Part shown: in pieces, positions 36,098-47,710 of the stretch
How positions within the stretch are numbered: position 1 is the stretch's first letter
Layout: every line of letters starts with the position of its first letter
Source: Nepenthes gracilis
Lineage: Eukaryota > Streptophyta > Magnoliopsida > Caryophyllales > Nepenthaceae
NCBI GenBank assembly: GCA_033239525.1
Contig: BSYO01000009.1
Span: forward strand, 17,443,299-17,507,298
Reading direction: 5' to 3'
DNA: 64,000 nt
Program-made: the position numbers and the translations under genes
The notes under the pieces: generated by a model
Databases searched by the model: none
Told to the model about the DNA's origin: nothing
What the model saw: the letters and a program-made list of their open reading frames with translations, nothing else

Positions 36098-37822
36098 TAT
36101 AACACCATGTGCTAAAATATGATATTAAAAATAATCTAATTAAATAAATTATTAAGAATAATTATGTATCCGATAAAAAATTATAATTGAGAACAAGAGA
36201 TAATGCCTAACAGGCACATGGCTAGTGTTTCGGTGTGGATAGCTTTACTAGAACACTTGAGGGGTACAAGAAGAGAAGCCCATGTATAGATCATAATAGG
36301 AGTCACACCTGTTGTGTGCATATTAATGTGTTGGTAGCAATAGGTGTGCATCTAAAGTCACACATGAAAGATGCATGTAAGTTGGTAATTAAATAGGTTT
36401 ATGTCTGATGTATGACTAGTGTTCGTATGCCAATTTGTATATACATTACTTCTCAATTGATTTTTGAGTGATTTTTTAGATATTTTTAAGAAATTTGAGA
36501 AAAAGAAGATGAGAACAAAGAAGAACAAAAAGAAAAAAAAAATGTGATTTTGAAATAATTTTAAGTTAAATTTTGCCAAATTAAACTTAACAAAAATGTA
36601 TGTAAACTATTTTCTTCATTTGTTACTGAAATTTTAAAAATATTTTCTTAATTTCTTGTCCAAATTCACATGCATATAGCCTATTATCGTTCTTGAATTG
36701 TATTTGTGTTAATTTTATTCACAATTTATAAGATTTTAAAGTTTTTGCTTTAATTTAATCCTATTGTGATGAAATCCCATAATACTTTAGTATTTAGCCT
36801 TGCCTGTTTCCATTTATGCAATAATTTGATGAAATACTCTATAACTGAGTTAAATTGAAAACATTTGCTTTCTAAAATTTAAAACTTTTTATATTTGTCT
36901 ATTATCTTTTTTTTTTTATCTAAATAAGAACTATTAAAAAAGATATATAATAAATATATTTAAAAATGTTCTCACATATTATTTTATAAGTAAAAATTAT
37001 TACCTAACATCCACATGTTAGAAAAGTGATAATTGTCCCCATATATAGTTAGCACAACTACAAATTTTAAATAGTGGTATACAATTCAAACTATAAGGTA
37101 AGAATCTGTAGTCCCACCTTCAATATATGACTCTAATCGATGAGACTTATTATTAGTCTTTAGTTCTTACTTTTAGTTTTTTGTATTTGATTATTGTCAA
37201 TATTCTCCTCATATTTTTTCCATGAATAAACACACACACACACATATATATATATACTTTTTTGAGTTTTAAGCTTACTATTATTGTATTTTATCACCTT
37301 TTAAATTAGCAGACATAAATTCTTATAAGGTTTTGGACAGAAGTTCTCTAAAGGATTAAACTTGAAGTCATTTTTATTGTATTTCTAAAGTTTTATGGTT
37401 ACAGAAACATTTAGAATATTTTTAATTTTGACATGTACCGTGTTGGAACACTTCTATAGCTGGTGGGCCTTGATTTGCAGTTTGTTTGATGATTATATCG
37501 GGCTATAATTGTGGACGGATTTTTCTTCATGTCCTGTTAAGCATCAAATATGTTCTTGATTCGGGTTTAAACACAGGAATTTTAGATGTATCCTAGAAAA
37601 TGGTACATACATTATTGGATCATGAACGTTTTATGTAGGGTCGCATCCTGAACTTTGTTAATTTTTTTATAATATCATTGTATTTTGAGTTTTGGCTGTA
37701 TCCGAGAATATGGTACATACGTTATTGAATCATTTAACGCTTTATGCAGGATCACATCCCAATCTTCATTAATTATTTTTATGTTGCCATTATATTTGTG
37801 TTTTAGTTCTGGGGTTGTGACA
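36098..37822 (+). repeat. 3' LTR of the gypsy element
   Basis: It aligns with 26413-27894 and ends in TTGTGACA. Near the end it carries an extra internal duplication: a 'tatcc(t/g)agAAtatggtacata(c)' block and a 'gtagggtcgcatcc' block occur at about 37586-37655 and again at about 37690-37765. This explains its greater length. A (CA)n/(TA)n microsatellite lies at about 37230-37255. Confidence 0.8.
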
Positions 37823-37984
37823 ATACTTGTATATCATGGATTATTTTACTGACTTTTTTGTACCCAAGACCTATTTTTACTAATTATCCTTTATTATATA
37901 TACTTTTATTTATTTATTTATTTAGCATTTAGTTCACTCTTAAATTTTTATTTTTAAATACCTATGTGTTATAGATCTAAATTT

Positions 37985-38880
37985 TGAACGAGCTCGGATT
38001 GAGCTGGCCGTCGGATTTAGGTCTCCGTCCGCCAAGCTTAGAATTCTGCACACCACAATTTAAAATAAGAGGTCAGGTGACGGCAGGATTTGATCCTTCC
38101 AAAACACTCCGACGCCCAAATCAATAAAGAGCCTTTTGAGAACGAGAAGGTAAAATGCACTAAACGCAAAGATAGATGCTTGGAGTGTGTTGGAACGATG
38201 GTGGAAGGTGCACTCACAAAGAAAGTGGCTCGAGTTTATGATACTTGTAGAAAGCAGCTTTTTCTCAGTACTTAGTCCATAGGGAACCAATAGTAAAGAG
38301 AAAAGGGAGAAAGCGTTGGAAAGCTTAAGGGCGTGGAGAGCTTTCGTTAGCTTAAGGATGCTAGAGGGCATTTAGTAGGTAAGAAAAAGCATGCATGTTG
38401 AGTGAATCTCCATAACTTTTTATAGCGGCGGGCCTTTACCGCCTTCATTAGGTAGTGAGGTAGGATACCCGCTTTATGTGGGAATCATTACCTTCCCTAT
38501 GTAAATACGGGTGCCATTTTTTTTTTTTTTTATAACGGTCAAGAATGTTGATTCATTTCCTTCTGTGCATGGCAACCGTTATAGTTCCCTCTGTGAATTG
38601 CTCACCAATTCATACTCATTTCTCCCAGGATACGTTTTGATTCTGGGAGATTGTCATTATATTAGAGATTGCCTTTCTTGGAGATGTAGAGAATTAGGAC
38701 AGGCAACAAATTGATGTTTGAAAATGTGCCCATGGATCGATATAGTCATAGGCCGCATTTATCCTAGGCCACAGCCAGCCTCTTGCTACTTTTCTAGTCA
38801 ACAACAGCGTTGACTATCCCACACACAAATGGGCCGCTATTGGTTTCGGGCTATTTTTTTTATGGACCAACCTGTTATTA
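37985..38880 (+). repeat. Unclassified repeat related to the 59-60 kb element
   Basis: The word series ATTTAAAATAAGAGGTCAGG, ACACTCCGACGCCCAAATCA (38058-38123) matches a series in the same order at 59185-59252. GC is higher than in the flanks, and a poly-T run occurs at 38518-38530. Both strands show open frames but no domain is recognisable. Confidence 0.45.
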
Positions 38881-40000
38881 GAGTCCCTATCAAATACAAT
38901 GATAAATATGAATGGTTGTTTTTGAGATTAAAGCTATATCATTTTAAGATGTTTGTCTTTTGTGAGAACACATGAATCTTGTTATTTTAAAAAAATTTGA
39001 TAATGTGATATTAAATTCATATTATGGGGAGACTTTCAGTGTTAGGTGTCTCATTATTATGAGGTTAGGGGATCCCAATCGAACCAAACTCGTTACTTTT
39101 TTGGACAATTGATTAATGTTTCAAAGAATGGAGCTTAATTTTAATTTATTTGATAATTAATTTTATTATTTTATTTTTAAATGTAGCATCATTATTTGGG
39201 GGTGTCGATGGTGGTACGTTGGGTGGGTCACGACACTACTAGTGGATTGTGACATCACAAATTTTTTAAGATATATAAATTATGTCACATGTAGAAAAAT
39301 AGTTTAGTGTATTAATTTAGCTTATTTAATTATTAAATTTAGTATGTTTAATCATTATGACATGCTTAGGATATGAACAGATTTGGGGGTGCATCTCTTA
39401 AAAGGAATATACCCCATCTATCTTTCATCTTCACCGTTAAATAAAAATCCAAATGTGTAGATTTAATATATAAAAATATTATATATAGTTTTTAAATTTT
39501 TTAATAATATTCATATATATTGAATATTTAACAAATTAATAAAAATATTTTTAAAAAAATTAAATATTTTTTATATGATTTAAATCTCATCTATTAAAAT
39601 TTTTTATATAACAGACAAAGAAAATATACAGTTAATATATTTTTCTAAAGAGATATATCGTCCCCAATTTCGAGTATAAATAGGGGATTAAGGGACGCTG
39701 ACATACCACGCCAAAATGAGTTTTTGGACGTAAAAAATATTATTTTTAATAATTTAATTTAAAAAATAACTTTTAAAATATTTTTTTATTTTTATATTTT
39801 ACTCATATATTTGTTAAGATATTTTTTAAAAATTTAAAAATATATTTATTTATATTATTTTTTAATTTAAAATTTCAACCACAAAATATTTATTAAATAA
39901 TTAGGAAACGACGATGTGGGGCTGCTCGTGTCTGAAATGAGCCGGCCCTTGGACGGTCAGAGTGGCAAACTTGAGGACGAAGTTCAATTAGCTGACTAAT
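38881..40000. other. AT-rich intergenic DNA, no gene seen
   Basis: No element or gene could be identified. The last 100 bases become richer in GC and lead into the putative transcribed region after 40020. Confidence 0.4.
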
Positions 40001-40442
40001 CTTGGGGGGCAAGTTTCCTGTTTGAATATAAGTGGAATGAAGATCAGAAGTAACGAGAAAATAAGAAGGGAAGAGAAGGGAGAGAGAGAATGGAGTGAAG
40101 AAGTAGGAAGCCATGGCAGCCTCCCTTATTTTTCTTCAGGCCCTGATTCCACGAAGAAGAGGAAGAAGAGGAGGAGGAGGAAGGTTGTAGAGGTAAATCA
40201 AGTGAGTAATTTCATAATTTATATGTGATTTCTTTAGCATTTGTATAGTTGATCTCAAATATCCAATTTTGAGAAGAAGAGTCTTCTTTTGGCTTGATTT
40301 ACCGTCCGTGTGGCTCTTGTTCCTGTACTAAAAATGGTCTCTGTTCCGGTGATGAAACTGATCTTCATCCGCTGTTCTTGCGCTGAAAATTACTGTGATG
40401 TAAAATTTTGTATATTCAATCTCAAATTTGCAAAACCTAGTG

Positions 40443-40664
40443 ATGAATAATCTGAGCATGCTCGGTTGTTTCGCGCTGAAACCCCTGCTCCTCGGCAAAA
40501 ATTGTGGTGCGAAATTATGGAGGAGGAGAAGCTTAAAGTTTGATGCTAGAAGTAGCAATATCCAGTGGATTTGTAAATCTTCGATTATTGGAAAGACGGC
40601 GCTGATTCTTGGAGCTCGGACCCCATTCATCAAAGAAAAATCGCCTCTTCTTTCAAAGATGTGA
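40443..40664 (+). CDS. Short hypothetical protein, possible first coding exon of a truncated gene
   Basis: The ATG at 40443 follows a possible acceptor (AAACCTAG) and opens a 73-residue frame: MNNLSMLGCFALKPLLLGK, then a basic, Ser-rich segment and a stop at 40662-40664. A good donor (CAG|GTAACT) lies five bases after the stop. A purine-rich possible leader exon ends with a donor near 40192 (GAG|GTAAATC). The basic, acid-poor N-terminus resembles a plastid or mitochondrial transit peptide. One guess is the N-terminal exon of a plastid protein whose downstream exons were lost when the copia and other repeats moved in, with a frameshift creating the stop. I do not recognise the family. Confidence 0.3.
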   Translation: MNNLSMLGCFALKPLLLGKNCGAKLWRRRSLKFDARSSNIQWICKSSIIGKTALILGARTPFIKEKSPLLSKM

Positions 40665-40929
40665 TCAGGTAACTATTCTACAGTTGCTTTTTGCAGTGGC
40701 AAAAAATTGTTCTTTGAGGTTTTCATTTCTGGCTCTTGCATTGCTTTTATGCTGCTATTATTGAATCCTCCTTCAATATTCTTAAGAATAATATCCTGCA
40801 ATGAGGATGTGTGTCCCATTTTGGCAGCCTATTTTGACCTGCACCATTATGTTTTGGACATAGATGAAAAAATCAGCATTGATATCGATCGCACTCATAT
40901 TAATGTGAAAGATATTAGATAATACATAT

Positions 40930-41724
40930 CAGTATCGAATATAATAAAATAAAAAAAAATAATTAGAATAATAAATTAATAAGGTTATATCAGTAGATTC
41001 AAAAAGATGTTATAATATTATCGGGGTATTAAAAATATTAATATCAAAAAGTCTAATACCAATATATATCAATTAATATATATTATATCAATTGATATAT
41101 ATATATATTATATCTATCGCTATTTACATTAATGGTTTTCGGTGCTTTCAACAGCTACATCTGTGGTCCTTTTGTTCACAGGTGTTTCTTTCCTAATGCT
41201 TCTCTTTATCATAGTTGTTGTATCTGAGTTGCGTTCCCATCAGTAGTTTTCTATGTTTTTGGGGTTTAGTGGCCTAGTTATTTTTTAAACTGGTGGCCTG
41301 TGTTGACAAGTGGCATTTTTTCACTATGGGCTTTTTAAAATTTCGAAAAATTGAAAAAAAAAAAAAAACTCTATGGAGAATCCTAATGAAAAATTTTTAA
41401 TAAAAAATATGTATTAAAATATTTATATTTAAGAAAGTAATTTTTAATTTTATTTAGTTTTTTCTTATTAATTTTTTTCTTCAATATTTTCTAAATCAAA
41501 ATAAATCATATAGAGCTTAACATATTTGTGGAAAGAAATTAATTTTTGTGTCTGAGGCAAACATAGTTTCACGGAAGAATGCATCATTAGAGGATACCAA
41601 ACTTTGAAAAGTATCAAGAAGCAAAAAGGAGATGCCTAACAAAGTCCCTAGCAAAGTAAAACTTGGTAAATGCTGGGAACTTTTCTCTAAGTAGAGAATT
41701 TAACTTGTCTAAGAAAAGTAGAAG
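40930..41724. other. AT-rich DNA between the hypothetical exon and the copia element
   Basis: It contains 'atatcaattgatatat'-type near-palindromes at about 41060-41110 and a poly-A run at about 41354-41368. No coding signal is seen. The final bases, TAAAC (41725-41729), are the copia target duplication. Confidence 0.45.
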
Positions 41725-41729
41725 TAAAC

Positions 41730-42339
41730 TGTTAGAATTAAATATTTGTTTAAACCGAAAGAAAATACGTAGTAGATGATATTAAGTATATAATAAGCAA
41801 CCACAAATAATAAATGCACAATTTTTATGTGGAAAACTCTCTATGAAACGAGGAAGAAAAACTACAGGATACAGAGTCCGAAATTTTCACTAGTAGCAGT
41901 TGATTGGTTACACAAATCCCAAATCACAAGAATCAACATCAATTAGTTTTGCACAACCTGTATAAGAAATATAAAGAGCAAGAGTAGTGATAAAACCTGG
42001 TAGATATTCTTCTCAGCAGCAAGAACCTTGTACGTGTGATTGCCAAAAACTGGAACTTGATTGAAAACCCAAACGGAGGCTCAAATCATCCTCTTCTTCT
42101 TCTATGGAACGGCGCTCAAAACTGATTGAAATAATCTAAAAACGTAAAGTGCTGATTTTATATAATCGGCGCGCGCTCGAGCGCCATTCGAGCGCACAGC
42201 GAGCGGGGGTTTACTGGAATTTGCAGCTCAAACGCTCAACAGGCGCAACTCGATCCTTCTTCATGCGGTAAGGATATTTACCTCCATCCGCCACATCAAG
42301 TGGGTATGGGCCCATACGGGAGTGACTCATAATCCAACA
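41730..42339 (-). repeat. 3' LTR of the copia element (610 bp)
   Basis: On the coding (minus) strand it begins TGTTGGATTATGAG. It has a GC-rich GCGCTCGAGCGCGCGCC cluster (about 42169-42195) directly upstream of a TTATATAAAA box (about 42155-42165) and ends TTCTAACA. The leader part includes a GAAGAAGAAGAGG tract. Confidence 0.92.
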
Positions 42340-42348
42340 AACTTTCCC

Positions 42349-43900
42349 TTACGACAGTGTGGGGCCATTCATCGTCATCCCAGTAATTGAACAACAAGTT
42401 TCAAGCTTTCCCTTTTGTAATGTCTTGGTCATCATATCTGATTCATTCTCCTCGGTCCCGATCTTTTCCAATTCCAACGAACCCGTGTCAATAACATTCC
42501 GCACCCATTGATATCTCACATCGATATGCTTTGATTTGGCGTGAAAAGACGAGTTCTTGCTAAGATGAATCGCACTTTGACTATCGCAAAACAACACATA
42601 TCGTTTCTGCTTGAGACCAAGTTTCCGAATGAATTTCTTCATCCATAGCATCTCCTTACTTGCCTCCGTAATAGTAATAAATTCCGCTTCAGTAGTGGAG
42701 AGAGCAACACACCTCTGCAATCTCGATTGCAATGAAACGACTCCTCCTGCAAACATAACAAAATATTCCGAGGTAGACTTCTATGAGTCAACATCACCCG
42801 CCATATCTGTATCAGTATATCCAACCAGAAGGAGCACGTTGTTTCCAAAGCACAAACACTGTTTAGAAGTTTCTCGGAGATACTTTAGAATCCATTTTAC
42901 CGTAGACCAATGCTCCTTACCGGGATTTGACAAGAATTGACTGACAACTCTAACAGTATAAGCTATATCTGGTCTCGTATATACCATGGCATACATTAGA
43001 CTACCCATAGCTAAAGAATAGAGTATGTCTTTCATATGTGCCTTTTCATCTTTGGTAGAAAGATATTGACAATTGCTTAACTTGAAGTGATTGGCCAACG
43101 ATGTGCTCACTGATTTTGCCTTTTTCATGTTGAAGCGTTGAAGCACTTTCTCCACGTAACTCTCTTGTGACATTCATAGCTTCCTTGATTTACGGTCGTA
43201 AAAAATTTTAATTCCCAGAATTTATTTCGCCGGTCCCAAGTCTTTCATAGTAAATGACTTCCCAAGCTGTCGCTTTAACTCCGTAATCCGAGAAGCATTA
43301 CGCCCAACAATCAGCATATCATCCACATAGAGCAAAAGAATAACAAAATCATCCTCTGAAAAAGTCTGAATAAAAAACACAATGATCTGAGGTCGTCTTC
43401 TTATAGCCCTGATTTACCATGACAGATTCAAACTTCCTGTAACATTGTCTTGGTGCTTGTTTCAAGCCATACAGACTCTTCTTGAGATGATATACTAAGT
43501 TCTCCTTCCCTTTGACAACGAATCTCTCCGGTTGTTCCATGTAGATTTCTTCTTCAATGTCATCGTGAAGAAACGCTGTCCGCACATCGATCTGTTGTAC
43601 CTCCAGGTCAAGAACAGCAGCCAACCCGAACACCACTCGAATGGAAGATATCTTTACTACTGGTGTAAAGATCTCATCGAAGTCAATACCCTTTCGTTGA
43701 TTGAAACCCTTTACAACTAGTCTCGCTTTGTACCTCGGTTGTGAGCTATTTTCATCTATCTTCAACCTGAAGACCCACTTGTTCTTCAATACTCGTCTTC
43801 CCTTTGGTAGCCTCGTCAACTCAAATGTGTCATTTTCATGCAGCGATGTCATCTCTTCTTGCATAGCTTCCATATACTCCGCCTTGTGTTCATCCTCCAT
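42349..43900 (-). pseudogene. copia reverse transcriptase and RNase H
   Basis: The reverse transcriptase begins at about 43900 (EAMQEEMTSLHENDTFEL). It shows KNKWVFRLK, YKARLVVKGFNQRKGIDF, TAFLHDDIEEEIYMEQPERF and KSLYGLKQAPRQCY, then a YVDDM catalytic motif near 43330. RNase H contains VALSTTEAEF, LFCDSQSAIHLSKN and KHIDVRYQWVR (about 42480-42700). Frame is lost near 43350 and stops occur, for example before MSQESYVEKVL at about 43174. The domains are otherwise intact in order and length. Confidence 0.92.
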
Positions 43901-43907
43901 TGCTTTT

Positions 43908-45066
43908 TCAAAGCATTCGGGCTCTCCCCATCTGTGAGTAACACATACTTTTTGGTGACAGACGAGTAGAGGGTCTTCGATCTCTCATGGATCCTCGGAG
44001 TGCAATAGTCTCGATAGGCTCTGGCAGTATCAGGAAGAATAGCCTCATCCTCATCACTATCGGGCACTGTAGTCTTGTGATCTTTTTCATCTTCAAAATT
44101 GCCTTGACTTTTATTCTGCTGATGAATAAGTGTCGGATAAGATCTGAATCACATGCCGATCTGTCATCATTCTTGGAGACAAACTCTGAACCTTTGCCAA
44201 TATCCTTTATAGTCTCGTTTTCGACAAACACGACATCCCTAGATCGAATCGGCTTCTTTTCAATCGGATCATACGGTCGATACCCAAACTCATCTTCCCC
44301 GTAACCGAGAAATATACATTGTCTGGTCTTTGATTCCAACTTGGTCCTTTTATTTTTGGAAACGTGAATAAAGACCTTACATCCAAATATGCGCAGGTGA
44401 TCGTAGGATACATCTTTTCCAATCCATATTTTTTCAGGCACTTCTCCATTCAAGATAATGTGGCGGTGACAGATTGACGACATGAGCCACGGCCCTCAAA
44501 GCTTCCCCCCAAAACGAGCCAAGGAGCTTCGCCTCCGAAATCACACATCAGATCCTCTCCATCAGAGTCTCATTTATCCATTCGGCTACCCCATTCAGTT
44601 GCGGTGTCTTCGACGGAGTTTTCTGATGACGAATGCCATGAGATCGGCAATACTCATCAAACGCTCCAATGTATTCCCCACCATTATCACCTCGGATGCA
44701 TTTCAGTTTCTTCCCCGTTTGCCTCTCAACCAAGGCGTGAAAATACTTGAAGAATATAAAAGTTTGATCCTTCGATTTTAGCGAATATATCCATAATTTT
44801 TGAGAACAATCATCAATAAATGTTATGAAATAAAGTGCTCCTCCAAGAGTCTTCACTTTGAATAGGCCACATAAGTCGGTGTGGACCAATTCAAGAATAT
44901 CAGTCTTCATTGTAGATGAATTACCATTGAATGAGATCCATCGTTGCTTTCCAGCCATGCACTGAGAACGAGTCTTCAGTTGAGCTGTTTTTACACCCCG
45001 AAGGCAATTTTTCTTGGTTAAACAGTTAAGGTCCTTCTCACCCATGTGACTCAACCGACGGTGTCA
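43908..45066 (-). pseudogene. copia integrase
   Basis: The zinc-binding start appears as HRRLSHMG right after a stop (45064-45066), with one of the paired Cys replaced near QCMAGKQ. The DDE core shows VHTDLCG, TFIDDCSQ, GDNGGEY and NGVAEWINETL, all acidic residues present. A stop follows at 44548-44550. After a frameshift near 44480 the C-terminal domain continues: LNGEVPEKIW, YDHLRIFGCKVFIHV and CIFLGYGEDEFGYR. Confidence 0.9.
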
Positions 45067-46338
45067 CAAATCCGAAAGCTCCTCATCTCTAGCAATATGC
45101 ACATCTCCCGCTATAATCGAGGCTTGCATCACATATAAGTTTAAAACTTTTCTGCCCCGAGCCACAACTAGAGACCCTCTAGTCAGCTTCCATGCTCCTG
45201 CGCAGAACGTGCTACAAAAGCCCTCATCATCAAGCTTGCCAGTCGAGATCAGATTCAATTGAATATCTGGGACATGTCTAACATCCCTCAACAGCAACTT
45301 GGTTTCATTATTTATGGTGAGACACACATCACCATAGCCAGCAATACGCGACATACCTTCATTGCCCATTTTCAACACTCCGAAATCGTCAGGAGTGTAT
45401 GATGTGAATAACTTTTTCCGTAACGTGACATGAAGCGAAGCACTACTATCCGCCACTCAGCTTGTTTCAAGATCAACCAGATTTACCACCTCATTCTCAT
45501 GGCACACCAGTCAAAGATCACTCCTGGTAATAACAGTAGCTCTTTCTTCATCTCGAATCTTGTCAACCTTTTTCTCATTACCCTCAGTATTCTCTCGCTT
45601 TCACTTGTAGTAATATTTCTTGATGTGTCCCTTCTTTCCACAGTGATGACACTCGAGATTTTGATACCTCGATCTTGATTTACTTCGACCTTTCTCAGCA
45701 AGCTTTGAACCATGCCCTTTATTTCTTCCCCATGACTCGGAGACTAACACTTCGGAGTGTGTAGAGGAAGTACCCTGTGATCGACGTTTCATCTCTTCAT
45801 TCAACACCGCTCCCTTTGCTATCTCAAAAGTTACCACGCCACTTGAAGTTGCATTGGCGACAATATTCCTTATTACCTCCTAGGAGTCCGGTAAAGTAGT
45901 CAGAAGCCACAAACCCAACAGTTCATCATCAAATTTAATACCCATGTCATTCAATTGATCAACACATTCTTGAAACTCATTTAAGTGATCGGCGACAGAC
46001 GAGCCCTCCTTGTACTTCACTTGCATAAATTTCATCAAGTAAAATAATTTATTATTACCGGTCTTTGAGGTATAAAGTGTTTTAAGTTTTTGTTACAAAG
46101 TTCTTGCATGTGTTTCATTCCGAATGTGGTTATATACATTATCATCCACAAATTATCGAATATAACCACAAACTTATTCATACTCAAAATCCCAATCCTC
46201 CTCGGACTTTGATTCTGATTTTTGCGTAGCAAAAACCAGATGGTGCATCAATTTCACAAACAGCAAGTCCTTCATCTTGTTGGGCCAAATATCATAGTTT
46301 GTACCATTTAAACACATCATCTTATTTTCGGCCTCCAT
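45067..46338 (-). pseudogene. copia gag and protease
   Basis: Gag starts at 46338 (MEAENKMMCLNGTNYDIW) and continues through an LHARTLW-like helical region. It reaches a zinc knuckle, CHHCGKKGHIKKYY, near 45620, in which the last Cys is Tyr. The frame stops at 45880-45882 and 45601-45603. The protease reads ADSSAS (about 45438-45455) where the family has D-S-G, so the catalytic motif is altered, and a stop at 45457-45459 precedes it. The segment RDVRHVPDIQLNLISTGKLD (about 45235-45295) is the usual end of the protease region. Confidence 0.88.
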
Positions 46339-46376
46339 CGATTCAAACAAGTCACAATACCCAACACAAACTAAAA

Positions 46377-46388
46377 TCTCTGATACCA
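46377..46388 (-). other. copia primer-binding site
   Basis: On the minus strand TGGTATCAGAGA lies two bases after the 5' LTR, matching the plant initiator tRNA-Met primer site except for the last base. Confidence 0.9.
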
Positions 46389-46390
46389 TT

Positions 46391-47068
46391 TGTTAAAATT
46401 AAATACTTATTTAAACCGCGAGGAAATACGTAGTAGATGATAGCAAGTACACAATAAGCAACCACAAACAATAAAGGCGCGATTTTTACGTGGAAAACTT
46501 TCCGTGAAACGAGGGAGAAAAATCACGGGACATAGAGTCTAAAATTTTTACTAGCAGCAGTTTATCGGTTACACAAACCCCAAATCACAAGAATCAATAT
46601 CAACTAGCTTTACACAGCCCATACAAGAAATATAAAGAGCAAAAGTGGAGAAAAAATTCGACAGATGTTCTTCTCAGCAAAGAAGAACTCTTGACGTGTG
46701 ATTACCAAAACCCGAAATTTGATTAAAAACCAAACGGAGGCTCAAATCTTCCTCTTCTTCTTCTGCTCTCTCTTTTCTTTCTTTTTTTTATCTGGAACGG
46801 CGCTTAAAACTGATTAGAATAACCTAAAAACGTAAAGTGTGCGTTTTATTTAATCGGCGCGCGCTCGAGCACCTGTCGAGCACGCAGCCAACGTAGGCCC
46901 GCGCTCAAGCGCCATTCGAGCGCTCAGCGAGTGGGGCTTACTAGAATTTGCCGCTCGAGCGCCCAATAGGCGCAACTTGATTCTTGGCGCCCAATAGGCG
47001 CCATATTTACCTCCATCCGCCATATTAAGTGAGTATGAACCCACACGGAAGTGACCCATAACCCAACA
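46391..47068 (-). repeat. 5' LTR of the copia element (678 bp)
   Basis: It is homologous to 41730-42339 but 68 bp longer. The excess comes mainly from additional CTCGAGC/CTCAAGCGCC and CCCAATAGGCGC units at about 46858-47004. The TATA-like site at the other LTR's position reads TAAATAAAA here. Confidence 0.92.
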
Positions 47069-47073
47069 TAAAC

Positions 47074-47690
47074 TTTAAAAAATATAGGTAATATTGTTTC
47101 AATAGATGAAAGTAGGAAAGGTATTGAAACAAAATTAGCAAGTTGTGTTGAGATTTTTGAATCTAAAGAGTTAAGATAAGTAGAAATAAAACTGAATATA
47201 TTAAGTATAATTTTAGTAACTCTAGATAGAATACTGAATAAATTAAAATTAATGATCAAATATTCTCAATATTAATAGATATCATTTATCTTGGATCTAT
47301 GATACAAATTCCTAGAGGTATAAATCATTATAGGATACATAAAGTTAATGCAGGTTGGTTAATTTGGAGAACTACATTGGGGATGATTTGTGATTGAAAT
47401 ATATGTTTGAAAGTGAAAGAAATAAATTATAATATGATTATTAGATCCGCTATAATTTATAAATTAGAATATTGACTAATCAAACATATCCATAAATCAA
47501 GAGTTGCAGAAATAAAACTGATAAAATGGATAAATAAAGTCAGACCAAAAATAATATAAGAAATTATAATATTGGTAAATATTTAGATGTTGCATATGTA
47601 AAGATTAGATAGGGGAAGACTATTTAAGGTAATTGAGACACTTAAAATGTAGGCCAAAGTAAACAGATGCAAAAAAATATGAGTTGTGAT
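47074..47690 (+). pseudogene. LINE (non-LTR) reverse transcriptase relic
   Basis: The plus strand reads NIVSIDESRKGIETKL (about 47090-47137) and ESKELR. After a frameshift it continues YLGSMIQIPRGI, VNAGWLIWRTTLGMICD (about 47345-47395), KVKEINYNMIIRSAIIYKLEY, and a segment like KSRVAEIKLIKWI. This order corresponds to the C-terminal part of plant LINE reverse transcriptases, after the catalytic motif. Stops abound. Its 5' side abuts the target duplication of the copia element, suggesting copia landed in or at the edge of the relic. No poly-A end or target duplication for the LINE itself was found; a run of 16 A lies at 47695-47710. Confidence 0.7.
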
Positions 47691-47710
47691 TAGAAAAAAA
47701 AAAAAAAAAA

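Larger units (their letters stand above)
26413..37822 (+). mobile_element. Ty3/gypsy LTR retrotransposon, old and interrupted by nested repeats
   Basis: Two related LTRs, 26413-27894 and 36098-37822, enclose in order a primer-binding site, gag, protease-RT-RNase H and integrase remnants, and a polypurine tract (AAGGAGAGGGG, 36084-36094). All coding parts contain many stops, so the element is inactive. Foreign DNA at about 30900-34700 separates RNase H from integrase. The LTR ends read TATAACACC and TTGTGACA, consistent with a mutated TG...CA. The expected 5-bp target duplication is not visible (CATGA against ATACT), which fits age or loss of the 5' LTR tail. Confidence 0.85.
41730..47068 (-). 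mobile_element. Ty1/copia LTR retrotransposon, structurally complete but inactivated
   Basis: LTRs at 41730-42339 and 46391-47068 both read TGTTA...CAACA on the plus strand. They are flanked by a perfect 5-bp target duplication, TAAAC (41725-41729 and 47069-47073). On the minus strand the order is 5' LTR, primer site, gag, protease, integrase, reverse transcriptase, RNase H, polypurine tract (about 42340-42352), 3' LTR. Integrase before reverse transcriptase is diagnostic of copia; motif spelling is of the Tnt1-94 kind. At least seven in-frame stops and a frameshift prevent expression. The two LTRs differ at many positions, so the insertion is not recent. Confidence 0.95.

Noticed and set aside
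26408..37827. Target duplication for the gypsy element
   Set aside because: Flanking bases CATGA and ATACT do not match at the proposed ends.
42611..45678. Plus-strand open frames within the copia element
   Set aside because: They are antisense shadows of the minus-strand gag-pol region.
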